Below the pieces are notes generated by a model. That model saw nothing but the letters and a program-made list of their open reading frames with translations, had not been told where the DNA came from and searched no databases. A stretch of 64,000 bases of DNA, taken from positions 1-64,000 of the forward strand of contig JAIERF010000009.1 of the NCBI GenBank assembly GCA_019747075.1. The letters are read 5' to 3'. Both the position numbers and the translations under genes were made by a program. Within the stretch, counting starts at the first letter, position 1. Each line of letters begins with the position of its first letter. This stretch comes from Pseudomonadaceae bacterium (GTDB lineage: Bacteria; Pseudomonadota; Gammaproteobacteria; Pseudomonadales; Pseudomonadaceae). Below are positions 28,579 to 37,794 of the stretch, piece by piece.

Positions 28579-29840
28579 ACCGGCGCCTGGGCTTCTTTCT
28601 CTGCGCCGGCCTGGTGCTGCTGCTCGGCTTGCTCGCCAGCTATGTGCTGTCACAAGCCACGCCCTATCAGGAGGTGGTCAAACACGGCCCAGCGCCCGAG
28701 GCGCGCGCTAATCCGTATTTGGCTGCCGAACACTTTCTGCGTAATCAGGGCCGTAAAGTGCAGCGCGCCGACAGCCTGCAAAGCCTGGCGCAACTGCCCG
28801 CCGCCGGACAGGTCCTGCTGATCCTGGGCTCACGGGAGCAGATGACACCCAAGCAGAGCGAACGTTTGCTGGCCTGGACGCGCCGCGGCGGACACCTGCT
28901 GGTGGTGGCCGAAACCCTCTGGGACGAAGACAAAAACAGCAGCGGTGACCTGCTGCTCGACCCACTGGGCATTCAGCAATATATGAGTGACGAACTGGAC
29001 GAGGACAGCGAGTCGAAGTCGGAGGCAAACGCCGACACCGACGAGAACGACAAGGCGGCCGAGACTGCGCCCAGCGACCAACCGGCTGCCGCTGCCAGTC
29101 CAAAAAAAGACACCAAGCAAGAGCCAACCCCTGCCGTCGACCTGACCCAGCTGTACCTGGAAAACGAAGACGCCCCGGCCTATATCGACTTCGATACCGA
29201 CTACCACCTGTTCGACTCCAAAGACCTGGCCCACGCCTGGGCCAACTCCGCCGACACCACCCATATGCTGCAACTCAGCCAGGGCGACGGCCTACTGACC
29301 GTGGTCACCGACAGCTGGATCTGGCAGAACGCGCATATCGGCGATTATGACCACGCCTGGCTGCTCTGGTACCTGACCCAGGACCGCGAAGTCACCCTGC
29401 TCTACCGCGCCGACCGCGATGACCTGTTCAGCCTGCTGCTGCGGCATTTCCCCGAAGCCTTGCTGGCCTTGAGCCTGCTGCTGGCGGCCGGCCTGTGGGC
29501 CGCTGGCATGCGCCAGGGCCCGCTGCAACCGGTGCCTGAGCGCCAGCGCCGGCAGTTGCAGGAACACCTGCGCAGCAGTGCCGATTTCCTCCTCCGTCAT
29601 GCCGGCCAGCGCCATCTGCTGCAAGCCCTGCAGCGCGATATCCAGCGCCGCGCCCGCCTGCGCCACCCCGGCTTCGACCGCCTCGGCGTGGCCGAACAGT
29701 GGCAAGTACTCGGCCGCATGACTCGCCTGACGCCCAGCGCGATCAGCCAGGCCATGCGCCCCATCACCGACAGACGTCTGTCGGCCAGCGAATTCACCCG
29801 TCAGGTCGCCCACCTGCAAACCCTCAGGAATGTCCTATGA
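28575..29840 (+). CDS. DUF4350-type membrane protein of the MoxR operon
   Basis: 421 residues: an N-terminal TM (FLCAGLVLLLGLLASYVL), a periplasmic domain with NPYLAAEHFLRNQGRKV typical of DUF4350, a second TM at about residues 290-310 (ALLALSLLLAAGLWAAG) and a cytoplasmic tail. Between residues ~135 and ~190 is a strongly acidic low-complexity insert rich in Asp, Glu, Ala and Lys (DELDEDSESKSEANAD). ATGA overlap with the upstream gene. The family's biochemical role is unknown. Confidence 0.82.
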   Translation: MNRRLGFFLCAGLVLLLGLLASYVLSQATPYQEVVKHGPAPEARANPYLAAEHFLRNQGRKVQRADSLQSLAQLPAAGQVLLILGSREQMTPKQSERLLAWTRRGGHLLVVAETLWDEDKNSSGDLLLDPLGIQQYMSDELDEDSESKSEANADTDENDKAAETAPSDQPAAAASPKKDTKQEPTPAVDLTQLYLENEDAPAYIDFDTDYHLFDSKDLAHAWANSADTTHMLQLSQGDGLLTVVTDSWIWQNAHIGDYDHAWLLWYLTQDREVTLLYRADRDDLFSLLLRHFPEALLALSLLLAAGLWAAGMRQGPLQPVPERQRRQLQEHLRSSADFLLRHAGQRHLLQALQRDIQRRARLRHPGFDRLGVAEQWQVLGRMTRLTPSAISQAMRPITDRRLSASEFTRQVAHLQTLRNVL

Positions 29841-30883
29841 GCGAAGACCGCATCGAGCAACCGAGCGACGCCAGTGCAGCCATCCCGGTAGCGCCAGCAG
29901 CGCCCGCCGCCAGCCCTGCCAACGTCCAGCGCCAGCGCGCCAGCCAGTTGGCCCAGGCCCTGCGCCAGGAACTGCAACGGGCGGTGCTCGGCCAGGACGC
30001 GGTGATCGACGATCTGCTCACCGCCCTGCTCGCCGGCGGCCACGTGCTGGTCGAAGGCGTACCAGGTTTGGGCAAGACCCTGCTGGTACGCGCCCTGGCC
30101 AGCTGCTTTGGCGGCGAATTCTCGCGCATCCAGTTCACCCCCGACCTAATGCCCAGCGATGTCACCGGCCATGCGGTCTACGACCTACAGTCCGAGCAAT
30201 TCAAGCTGCGCAAGGGCCCGGTGTTCACCAACTTGCTGCTGGCCGACGAGATCAACCGCGCGCCGGCAAAAACCCAGGCGGCCCTGCTGGAAGTCATGCA
30301 GGAACGCCAGGTGACCCTGGAAGGCCGCGCCCTGCCGGTGCCACAACCGTTCCTGGTGCTGGCCACCCAGAACCCGATCGAGCAGGAAGGCACTTACCCG
30401 CTGCCGGAAGCTGAACTCGACCGTTTTATGCTCAAGCTGCGCATGGATTACCCCCAGGCCGCCGAGGAAATCAACCTGGTGCGCCAGGTAACCCGCTCAG
30501 CCAAGGCCGACATGCTCGAAGTGACGCCGCTGCGCACCTTGCTGCAGGCCAAGGACATCCTCGCCCTACAGAAAATCGCCAGCGACCTGGCCCTCGACGA
30601 GCAAGTACTCGACTACGCCGTGCGCATCGCCCGCGCCACCCGCAACTGGCCAGGCCTGAGCATCGGCGCCGGGCCGCGTGCCTCAATTGCCCTGGTGCGC
30701 TGCGGCCGCGCCCGCGCCCTGCTGCGCGGCGGCGACTTCGTCCTCCCGGATGACATCAAGGGTTGCGCCCTGGCAGTGCTGCGTCACCGCGTACGCCTGG
30801 CCCCGGAGCTGGATATCGAAGGCATCAGCGTCGACCAGCTGCTCCAGCAGTTGCTCGATCAGGTGCCTGCACCGCGCCTATGA
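29837..30883 (+). CDS. MoxR-family AAA+ ATPase
   Basis: 348 residues. An Ala/Pro-rich N-terminal tail of about 30 residues precedes the AAA core: Walker A GVPGLGKT, Walker B LLADEINRAPAKTQ, sensor region ATQNPIEQEGTYPLPEAELDRF. MoxR ATPases act as chaperones with VWA or DUF58 partners to activate or assemble envelope complexes. ATGA overlap with genes on both sides gives tightly coupled translation. No gene symbol is assigned because several MoxR subfamilies exist. Confidence 0.94.
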   Translation: MSEDRIEQPSDASAAIPVAPAAPAASPANVQRQRASQLAQALRQELQRAVLGQDAVIDDLLTALLAGGHVLVEGVPGLGKTLLVRALASCFGGEFSRIQFTPDLMPSDVTGHAVYDLQSEQFKLRKGPVFTNLLLADEINRAPAKTQAALLEVMQERQVTLEGRALPVPQPFLVLATQNPIEQEGTYPLPEAELDRFMLKLRMDYPQAAEEINLVRQVTRSAKADMLEVTPLRTLLQAKDILALQKIASDLALDEQVLDYAVRIARATRNWPGLSIGAGPRASIALVRCGRARALLRGGDFVLPDDIKGCALAVLRHRVRLAPELDIEGISVDQLLQQLLDQVPAPRL

Positions 30884-32211
30884 AACCGTCCCGTGCGCTG
30901 CTCGCCCTCCTGGCCGCGCTGCTGAGCGCAGCCATTCTGCTCGGCGCCTTGCCGGCCCTGGGCCTGCCGCTGCCTGCGAGCCTGACGCCACTGTGGTGGG
31001 GCCTGCTGCTGACCCTGCTGCTGGTCGCCGGTTGCGATGCCCTGTGGCTGCACCGCCTGCCATCGCCACGCCTGCAACGCAGTCTGCCGGGCAACCTGCC
31101 GCTGGGACGCTGGAGCGACGTGCAGCTGCATATCGAGCACGATTACTCACAGGCCATGCATCTGGAGCTGTTCGATCACCTGCCGGCGGCCATGGCCTGC
31201 GAGCAGTTGCCCCTGCACATCGAGCTACAGCCGCAGCGTCACACCGAATGCAGCTACCGGGTGCGTCCGTTGCAACGCGGGCACTTCCACTTCCCCCGCT
31301 GCGAACTGCTGCTACCCAGCCCCCTGGGCCTGTGGTGCGGTCGGCGGCTACTCGAATTACCCGGCGAAACCCGCGTCTACCCCGACTTCGCCCGTCTGCA
31401 AGGCGGGCAGATGATGGCCGTCGATAACTGGCTCAGCCAGCTCGGCGTGCGCCAGCACCAACGCCGCGGCCTGGGTATGGAGTTTCACCAGCTGCGCGAT
31501 TTTCGCGATGGCGACACCCTGCGCCAAATCGACTGGAAAGCCACCGCGCGCAAGCGCACGCCGATTGCCCGCGAGTACCAGGACGAACGCGACCAGCAGA
31601 TTGTTTTCCTGCTCGATTGCGGCCGGCGCATGCGCAGCCAGGACGGCGAACTGGCGCACTTCGACCACGCCCTCAACGCCTGCCTGCTGCTCAGTTATGT
31701 GGCCCTGCGCCAGGGCGATGCCGTGGGCCTGGCGACCTTTGCCAGCGCGCAGCAACGCTTCCTCGCGCCGGTCAAAGGTCAGGCTCAGCTCAGTGCCCTG
31801 CTCAACAGCGTTTACGATTTGCAGAGCAGCCAGCAACCGGCGGACTACAGCGCCGCCATCAACCAGCTGCTGGCACGCCAGCGCCGCCGCGCCCTGGTGG
31901 TACTGGTGACCAACCTGCGCGATGAAGATGACGAAGAGCTGCTCGGTGCGCTCAAGCGCCTCGGGCGCCAGCACCGCGTCCTGCTGGTCAGCCTGCGCGA
32001 GGAGGTGCTGGACAGCCTGCGCCAGGCACCGGTGCAGGATTACGAATCGGCCTTGGCCTATTGCGGCAGCGTGGCCTACCTGAATGCCCGCGCCAGCCTG
32101 CACGAACGCCTGGCGGCCCACGGCGTGCCAGTGCTGGATGCCCGGCCAAGCGAACTGGGGCCGGAGTTGGTCGGCCAATATCTGGCCTGGAAGAAGGCTG
32201 GGGTGCTGTAA
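30880..32211 (+). CDS. DUF58-domain protein, partner of MoxR
   Basis: 443 residues. Two N-terminal hydrophobic segments (residues ~5-25 and ~33-50) anchor it. The DUF58 signature is FRDGDTLRQIDWKATARKRTPI near residue 210, followed by a VWA-like fold (QIVFLLDCGRRMRSQDG) that could hold a metal ion. It is the last gene of the operon; a dispersed repeat starts 36 bases downstream. Confidence 0.92.
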   Translation: MKPSRALLALLAALLSAAILLGALPALGLPLPASLTPLWWGLLLTLLLVAGCDALWLHRLPSPRLQRSLPGNLPLGRWSDVQLHIEHDYSQAMHLELFDHLPAAMACEQLPLHIELQPQRHTECSYRVRPLQRGHFHFPRCELLLPSPLGLWCGRRLLELPGETRVYPDFARLQGGQMMAVDNWLSQLGVRQHQRRGLGMEFHQLRDFRDGDTLRQIDWKATARKRTPIAREYQDERDQQIVFLLDCGRRMRSQDGELAHFDHALNACLLLSYVALRQGDAVGLATFASAQQRFLAPVKGQAQLSALLNSVYDLQSSQQPADYSAAINQLLARQRRRALVVLVTNLRDEDDEELLGALKRLGRQHRVLLVSLREEVLDSLRQAPVQDYESALAYCGSVAYLNARASLHERLAAHGVPVLDARPSELGPELVGQYLAWKKAGVL

Positions 32212-32247
32212 CAAGTCGCAGAAAAGGGTCATGCGTAGATTAAGTAC

Positions 32248-32549
32248 TGCGCACCTGGCCACTACCGGTTTCGCCTTTACGGCGAGTCACTTTCTCTTTG
32301 CTTGCGCGAAAGAGAAAGTAACCAAAGAGAAAGCGCACCCGGCATCCGGGTTTCGCTGCGCGAAACTCCCCTCGCTCCGGCACTGCTCCGAGGGTCGTCA
32401 CGGTGGGCCATCCCTGGCCCATCGTTCCTCGTTTGGCATCCATGCCAAACGCCCCTCTACACAGCACCTCCACTCGGCCTCCTGACGGGACCGGGGGACC
32501 GAGGCGCCTGCATAATTTGTGGGAGCGGTTTTAACCGCGAAGCTTTTAA
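32248..32549 (+). repeat. Dispersed ~300-bp structured repeat, copy A
   Basis: A second copy lies in inverted orientation at 52680-52979, with very high identity and nearly the same length. The element is a chain of stem-loops: 32271-32285, 32289-32319 (11-base arms), 32350-32366 (GTTTCGC/GCGAAAC), 32369-32394, 32404-32421, 32430-32451 (10-base arms) and 32525-32538. Several stems differ between the copies by compensating changes. It ends with the pseudomonad REP-like GTGGGAGCGG motif. A 75-codon frame exists in both copies, but the structure is the better explanation. Confidence 0.85.
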
Positions 32550-32620
32550 GTCGTAGCCAGGCGCTAGGACAAATACTTCATATCAGTAAGTAGGCACATA
32601 ACCTAAAAGAACAGCCCGCC

Positions 32621-32980
32621 TCAGGCCGAAGCGGCGTGGGTGCGAAAGCTGAAGTAATAACGCAACGCGTCGATCATCTCGACAAACTCGCCGGGCGGCG
32701 CCACCAGGGCGAAGCCCGAGTCGAAGCTGCCGGGGGTGACGTCTTCGCGGCACCACTGGCAGGTGGCGAAGAAGTCGATGCAATGTACCTGGCCATCCTT
32801 GCCGGGGATTTTCAGGCGCATGTCAAAACGCGCATTGACCAGCATCGGCAGCTGGCTGATCAGCATCAGGCCGTCCACGGATACGTTGCCGATGTAGCCC
32901 ATCGGTTTGTCGGTGATGCGATTGAACACCTTCAGGTAATACGGCAACTGATGGCGCTCAATGCGGCGTTGAATGCGCAT
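32621..32980 (-). CDS. PilZ-domain protein
   Basis: 119 residues, a single PilZ domain. The c-di-GMP-binding elements appear as RRIERHQLP near the N-terminus (an RxxxR-like pair) and GNVSVDGLML (D/NxSxxG). It likely senses c-di-GMP in the cytoplasm. It is a single gene on the minus strand beside repeat copy A, with its start facing the DUF4124 gene. Confidence 0.88.
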   Translation of the reverse strand: MRIQRRIERHQLPYYLKVFNRITDKPMGYIGNVSVDGLMLISQLPMLVNARFDMRLKIPGKDGQVHCIDFFATCQWCREDVTPGSFDSGFALVAPPGEFVEMIDALRYYFSFRTHAASA

Positions 32981-33042
32981 GCTGGCAGATCGCTATACAG
33001 GGGGAGCTGAGTATGGTCACACAATTGACCGATACGCCAGTT

Positions 33043-33465
33043 TCAGCGACACCGTTCGGCCACTTGCGCGCTGAGCCGGCGACGAGCGGCGTCAATTTCC
33101 TCGTCGCTGTAATAGCTGCGCCCGCCTTTGCCATCATCCTTGTAAAAGGTTCCGCCTTGGCCCAACTGCGCCTGGCTGTCGCGCAGACGCTGGCAGTCCT
33201 GAGCTTGCTTGGCCTGCTCTTGGCGATTGACGGCGGCGGCCTGTTGTTGCTCTTCGCGGCGCGCGGCAAAGAAGCGTTCGGTGCGCGCTTCACGCTCCAC
33301 GGTAGCCGCATCGCGCTGGATCACCTGGGGCTTGACCTCGACCTGCACCGCCCCGGCCTGCGGCGTTTCGCCAAAATGCACGCGGCCATTGGCGTCGGTC
33401 CAGCGGTACACCTCGGCCAACGCCAGGCTTGGTAATAACAGGGTGCATAACCACAATTGCCGCAT
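33043..33465 (-). CDS. DUF4124-domain periplasmic protein
   Basis: 140 residues with a signal peptide (LWLCTLLLPSLALA) cut before EVYRWTD. The DUF4124 motif is VYRWTDANGRVHFGETP. The middle is a Gln/Glu/Arg/Ala-rich helix. GGAGAG lies seven bases upstream of the chosen ATG; another ATG five codons upstream also has a possible ribosome-binding site. DUF4124 proteins are exported; their role is unknown. Confidence 0.82.
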   Translation of the reverse strand: MRQLWLCTLLLPSLALAEVYRWTDANGRVHFGETPQAGAVQVEVKPQVIQRDAATVEREARTERFFAARREEQQQAAAVNRQEQAKQAQDCQRLRDSQAQLGQGGTFYKDDGKGGRSYYSDEEIDAARRRLSAQVAERCR

Positions 33466-33490
33466 GCTGTCGCTCTCCATGACTGCTTCC

Positions 33491-33759
33491 CAGGGTCTGT
33501 TCCCGCTTCATTCGCGGCCGCGCCGGAGCCGGTTTTTGCGCGAGGCAAGGCGCGAGGAGCGCGATTTGGTTATTCCAAATAAGCGACGAGTAACGCCGCC
33601 TCGCACAAAAACAGGCCCGGCCCTTCGGGTTGCGCGAGAAATGGCCCCCGCTGTTGTTGCAGGGCTTGATAAGGGAATGACCATTATCTGCGCCCTGCGC
33701 CTAACCGGGGACCATTTCTCGCAACAACGCGGCTCGCAATGAAACGGGAACAGCCCCTG
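33491..33759. repeat. MITE-like palindromic element, 269 bp
   Basis: Terminal inverted repeats of 32 bases (33491-33522 and 33728-33759) match at 27 positions. Inside are two nested stem-loops: 33528-33546 with 33598-33616 (17 of 19), and 33634-33650 with 33706-33722 (16 of 17). No protein is encoded. It shares CAAAAACAGGC with the element at 58137-58282. It lies between two genes whose 5' ends and 3' ends are intact. The class is inferred from structure only. Confidence 0.75.
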
Positions 33760-33812
33760 GCTTATCCCTGACACTGGCGCCACGTCGCCAGTACGACCAA
33801 CGGCCTGTGGTT

Positions 33813-34184
33813 TTACAGCGCCCGCGACACCTTGGCCGGCTCCGCATCACGCAGTTGCCCCAACTGCTCAAGGGTACTCAGGCGCGCCTTGGCCCGGTAG
33901 GCATACTCGGTCTGCGGGTAATGCGAAACAATAAACTGGTAGGTCTGCTGGGCGTCGACAAAAAAGTGCTCACGCTCCAGGCATTGCCCGCGCAACAGGG
34001 AAATTTCCGGCTGCAGGTAGGGCCGCGAACGAATCTGCCGCTGCGCCTGGGACAACTCCAGGGCCACGGCCGCACAGTCGCCGGCGGCGTATTGGCGGTA
34101 GGCATTGTCCAGATGGAAATCTGCCGACATACGGGTACAGGCGCCCAGTACCAGCATCAGGCTTATGACTAACAGGCTGCGCAT
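33813..34184 (-). CDS. TPR-like lipoprotein, unknown function
   Basis: 123 residues with a lipoprotein signal (MRSLLVISLMLVLGACTR, lipobox LGAC). The mature part resembles a single helical-repeat region (AYRQYAAGDCAAVALELSQAQRQI; YRAKARLSTLEQLGQL). GAGGAGG precedes the ATG. It is divergent from another TPR-like lipoprotein gene, and the two may act together in the envelope. No family is named with confidence. Confidence 0.8.
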   Translation of the reverse strand: MRSLLVISLMLVLGACTRMSADFHLDNAYRQYAAGDCAAVALELSQAQRQIRSRPYLQPEISLLRGQCLEREHFFVDAQQTYQFIVSHYPQTEYAYRAKARLSTLEQLGQLRDAEPAKVSRAL

Positions 34185-34360
34185 AACGGTGTCCTCCTCG
34201 GCTCTGCAGTGTATCGACCGCCCGCAGCAAATCTCCAGCCCCGTCAGCCGCGCACTTGCGCCCCGAGCATAACCTCCGTTGGGTCGTGGGGCCTGGGGCG
34301 CCTGCCGGCACGGGTGCGCTGCTAGACTGGCGGGCATCGTCGTCTGGCTCTGGAGTTCTC

Positions 34361-35161
34361 ATGCGTTCACTGTGTCTTGGCCTGTTGGGCCTGAGCCTGC
34401 TGGCGGGCTGCTCGCCCACCACCCCGCTGTTTATCGCCCAGATCGGCACCCAGGAAGTGGTCGAATACAAGACCCTGAAGACCAACCGCATGACCGCCGC
34501 CATCGAAGAAGACGGCGATCTGCTGACCTACAGCGCCCAGGCCATCCGCGACAACAAGAGCGCCCAAGCCGAAACCCTGTACCTCAGCGGCTACCAGGAC
34601 AAGAAGCTCGGCGACCAGGTACGCGCCATCGCCCTGTACCAGATCGGCCTGATCTACATGTGCCGCTATAACGATGATCGCGACGACAACAAGGCACTCA
34701 ACTATTTCTATCAGGTGCACAACGAGTTCCCCGCCACCCTCGCCGCCCAGCGCGCCGAGGCACGCATCCAGATGATCCGCCAGCGTGCCCAGGAACCGGT
34801 GCAGCAGAACGCCCGCGAACTGCTCAAGCACTGGAAGCCCAACGACAACCTCGACCTCAACAAATCCAGCCTGGACCCGGACCTGACCCTGCTGTCGCGC
34901 CGCGCCATCCTCAAGGACCGCGTCAGCGAAGCGGAAACCCTCTACAGCCTGGCCCTGGCCGACAGCGGCGTGGCCGCCGACATCAAGGCCAAGGCCCTGT
35001 ACCAGATGGCCCTGATGCACATGGCCGCCGACAACCCCCAGCCTGATCGCGCCAAGGCCATCGACTACCTGCGCCAACTGCTGGCCCAGTACCCGCACAA
35101 TGAGCTGGCCGGCAAGGCCGCCCGCCACCTGGATGCGGCGCTGAACAACGGCATGCCTTAA
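34361..35161 (+). CDS. TPR-repeat lipoprotein
   Basis: 266 residues with a lipobox (LLGLSLLAGC). Several helix-turn-helix repeats follow (AETLYLSGYQDKKLGDQVRAIALYQIGLIYM; ALYQMALMHMAADNPQPDRAKAIDYLRQLL), described here in part, as in TPR or Sel1-like proteins. GGAG lies eight bases before the ATG. It probably scaffolds envelope complexes. It lies upstream of the Usp and pyk genes. Confidence 0.82.
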   Translation: MRSLCLGLLGLSLLAGCSPTTPLFIAQIGTQEVVEYKTLKTNRMTAAIEEDGDLLTYSAQAIRDNKSAQAETLYLSGYQDKKLGDQVRAIALYQIGLIYMCRYNDDRDDNKALNYFYQVHNEFPATLAAQRAEARIQMIRQRAQEPVQQNARELLKHWKPNDNLDLNKSSLDPDLTLLSRRAILKDRVSEAETLYSLALADSGVAADIKAKALYQMALMHMAADNPQPDRAKAIDYLRQLLAQYPHNELAGKAARHLDAALNNGMP

Positions 35162-35255
35162 CCAGGCCAGTCCCTTACACTAGGCTGATGCACATCAAGC
35201 GCCGTCTGTGGCGTTTGCGGTGCAATAGCGCATCAGCCAAGTCAAGGTGAGCCCC

Positions 35256-36170
35256 ATGCAACTGCGCCAGCTTCTGGTCGTGATCGACCCGTCCCAACCC
35301 AGCCAACCCGCACTGCAACGCGCCCACTGGCTGGCCCGCGCGACCTCGGCCAAGGTCGAGCTGCTGCTCTGCGAATACAACTCGGCCCTTAGCCACAGCC
35401 TGATTTTCGACAGCGACACCCTGACCAGTGCCCGCGAAGCGCTGCTCGCCAGCCTGCACGCCGAATTGGAAGCCATGGCCGCACCGCTGCGCGAGGAAGG
35501 CCTGCAGGTCAGCGTGCAAGTGCGCTGGGGCAAACCGCTGGAACAGGTGATTCTGCAACTGGTAGCGGAACTGCAGCCCGACCTGCTGCTCAAGTCGACC
35601 CATCACCATCACTCGCTCAAACAGCGGCTATTGGGCAACAGCTGCTGGCAACTGCTGCGTCACTGCCCGGTGCCGCTGTGGCTGGTGCAGCACGGCGAGT
35701 GGCAATGCCGCCAGTTGTGCGCCGCCCTCGACCCGCTGCACGCCGACGACAAACCGGCGGCCCTCGACCAGCAACTGATCGCCGCCGCCCAACTGCTCAG
35801 CGACACCCTCGGCATCCAGCCGCACTACCTGCACAGCTACGCCCCGGTGCCGCAATCGCTGCTGTTCGATAGCGCCCTGGTCAACGACTACGAGCACTAC
35901 CGCCAGCTCTGCGCCACCCAACACCGCGAGGCGTTCGAGCAACTGCTGGCGGATGCCGGCGTGCCGCGCAACCAGGCCCAGCTGCGCGAAGGCTTTGCCG
36001 AAGAGGAAATTGCCCGCTTCGTCCACGAAGAGAAAATCGACCTGCTGCTGATTGGCGCCATCGCCCGCGGCCATCTGGCCAACGCCCTGATCGGCAACAC
36101 CGCCGAGCGCGTGCTGGAGAGTGTCGAGTGCGATTTGCTGATCCTCAAGACGGCCACCGCCAACGTCTGA
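35256..36170 (+). CDS. Tandem universal stress protein (UspE-like)
   Basis: 304 residues made of two Usp domains. The first begins LRQLLVVIDPSQPSQPALQ; the second ends with IDLLLIGAIARGHLANALIGNTAERVL, where the G-rich loop of ATP-binding Usps is recognisable. I start at ATG 35256 (MQLRQLL) with AAGGTGA just upstream; GTG three codons earlier is the alternative. It lies directly upstream of pykA on the same strand, the order I recall in P. aeruginosa. Confidence 0.88.
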   Translation: MQLRQLLVVIDPSQPSQPALQRAHWLARATSAKVELLLCEYNSALSHSLIFDSDTLTSAREALLASLHAELEAMAAPLREEGLQVSVQVRWGKPLEQVILQLVAELQPDLLLKSTHHHHSLKQRLLGNSCWQLLRHCPVPLWLVQHGEWQCRQLCAALDPLHADDKPAALDQQLIAAAQLLSDTLGIQPHYLHSYAPVPQSLLFDSALVNDYEHYRQLCATQHREAFEQLLADAGVPRNQAQLREGFAEEEIARFVHEEKIDLLLIGAIARGHLANALIGNTAERVLESVECDLLILKTATANV

Positions 36171-36260
36171 ACAATGCCCAGGAAAGTAGTGCCGCGGAAA
36201 AATGACTACAGGGTTGCGGCATAGTAGCCTCGTGCTCTGTCTGAGAAATGGAGCCTTTGC

Positions 36261-37712
36261 ATGACCCTTCGCCGTACCAAAATCGTCGCCACCCTGGGCC
36301 CGGCCAGCAACTCGCCGGAAGTGCTGGAGCAACTGATTCTTGCCGGCCTGGATGTGGCCCGTCTGAACTTCTCCCACGGCAGCCCCGACGAACACAAAGC
36401 CCGCGCCAAGCTGGTACGTGAGATCGCCGCCAAGCACGGCCGCTTTGTCGCCCTGCTCGGCGACCTGCAAGGGCCGAAGATTCGCATCGCCAAGTTCGCC
36501 AACAAGCGTATTGAGCTGAAAGTTGGTGACCCCTTCCGCTTCTCCATCAGCCACCCGCGCGACGCCGGCAACCAAGACGTGGTGTGCATCGACTACCCGG
36601 ACCTGATCACCGACTGCAAGGCCGGCGACGAGCTGCTGCTCGACGATGGCCGGGTGGAAATGCGCGTCGACTCGGTGGGCAGCGATGAGCTGCGTTGCAC
36701 CGTGCTGATCGGCGGCCCGCTGTCCGACCACAAGGGCATCAACCGCCGTGGCGGCGGCCTGACTGCGCCGGCCCTGACCGACAAGGATCGCGCCGACATC
36801 AAACTGGCGGCCGAGATGGAGCTGGACTACCTGGCCGTGTCCTTCCCCCGTGATGCTGCCGATATGCACGAAGCCCGCCGCCTGCGCGACGAAGCCGGCG
36901 GCACGGCCTGGCTGATCGCCAAGGTCGAGCGCGCCGAAGCGGTGGCCGACGACGAAACCCTCGACGGCCTGATCCGCGCCAGCGACGGCGTGATGGTCGC
37001 CCGTGGTGACCTGGCGGTGGAAATCGGCGATGCCGAGCTGGTCGGCATCCAGAAGAAGATCATTGCCCACGCCCGCCACCTGAACAAAGTGGTGATCACC
37101 GCCACCCAGATGATGGAGTCGATGATCAGCAGCCCGATGCCGACCCGCGCCGAAGTCTCGGACGTGGCCAACGCCGCCTTTGACTACACCGACGCCGTGA
37201 TGCTCTCGGCCGAAAGCGCCGCCGGCGCCTACCCGGTAGAAGCGGTCAAGGCCATGGCCCGCGTGTGCCTGGGCGCGGAAAAGCACCCGATCAACAAGGT
37301 TTCGCGTCACCGCCTGGAAGAAAGTTTTGAGCGCTGCGACGAAAGCATCGCCCTGGCCGCTATGTACACCGCTAACCACTTCCCCGGCGTCAAGGCGATC
37401 ATCTGCCTGACCGAAAGTGGCTACACCCCGCTGATCATGTCGCGCATCCGCTCCTCGATGCCGATCTTCGCCTTCTCCCCGCACCGCGAAACCCAGGCCC
37501 GCGTGGCCCTGTTCCGCGGCGTGCAGACGGTGCCGTTCGATGCCGCCGCCCTGCCGGCCGACAAGGTCAGCCAGGCGGCCATCGACGAACTGCTCAAGCG
37601 CGGCGTGGTGCAACAAGGTGACTGGGTGATCCTGACCAAGGGCGACAGCTACCACACCATCGGTGGCACCAACACCATGAAGATCCTCCACGTCGGCGAC
37701 GTCATGGTTTAA
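36261..37712 (+). CDS. pykA: Pyruvate kinase
   Basis: 483 residues, full length. It makes ATP and pyruvate from phosphoenolpyruvate and ADP. The N-terminus RRTKIVATLGPAS, ARLNFSHGSPDEH, GDLQGPKIRI and the active-site block ITATQMMESMI are intact, and the C-terminal domain ends in a GGTNTMKIL segment. GGAG precedes the ATG. Assignment to the PykA type is from sequence feel and synteny. Confidence 0.95.
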   Translation: MTLRRTKIVATLGPASNSPEVLEQLILAGLDVARLNFSHGSPDEHKARAKLVREIAAKHGRFVALLGDLQGPKIRIAKFANKRIELKVGDPFRFSISHPRDAGNQDVVCIDYPDLITDCKAGDELLLDDGRVEMRVDSVGSDELRCTVLIGGPLSDHKGINRRGGGLTAPALTDKDRADIKLAAEMELDYLAVSFPRDAADMHEARRLRDEAGGTAWLIAKVERAEAVADDETLDGLIRASDGVMVARGDLAVEIGDAELVGIQKKIIAHARHLNKVVITATQMMESMISSPMPTRAEVSDVANAAFDYTDAVMLSAESAAGAYPVEAVKAMARVCLGAEKHPINKVSRHRLEESFERCDESIALAAMYTANHFPGVKAIICLTESGYTPLIMSRIRSSMPIFAFSPHRETQARVALFRGVQTVPFDAAALPADKVSQAAIDELLKRGVVQQGDWVILTKGDSYHTIGGTNTMKILHVGDVMV

Positions 37713-37728
37713 GCCTGTGGGTTAAACC

Positions 37729-37755
37729 AAAAGGCCGCTCATTGAGCGGCCTTTT
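37729..37755 (+). terminator. Bidirectional terminator after pykA
   Basis: The stem AAAAGGCCGCTC/GAGCGGCCTTTT with a three-base loop, between pykA and the convergent metal operon. Confidence 0.9.
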
Positions 37756-37794
37756 GCGTTGCGGGCGCGTCCCGTCAGCCCATGCAAGTCACGG

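Noticed and set aside
32084-32485. A small protein coded by the dispersed repeat (SHFLFACAKEKVTKEKAHPA)
   Set aside because: The frame is kept in both copies, but no ribosome-binding site precedes it and the differences are better explained by paired-base changes in hairpins. It remains possible.
35628-37691. A 687-codon open frame antisense to the Usp and pyruvate kinase genes
   Set aside because: It spans two real genes on the opposite strand, has low-complexity Gly/His/Val composition and no recognisable domain.
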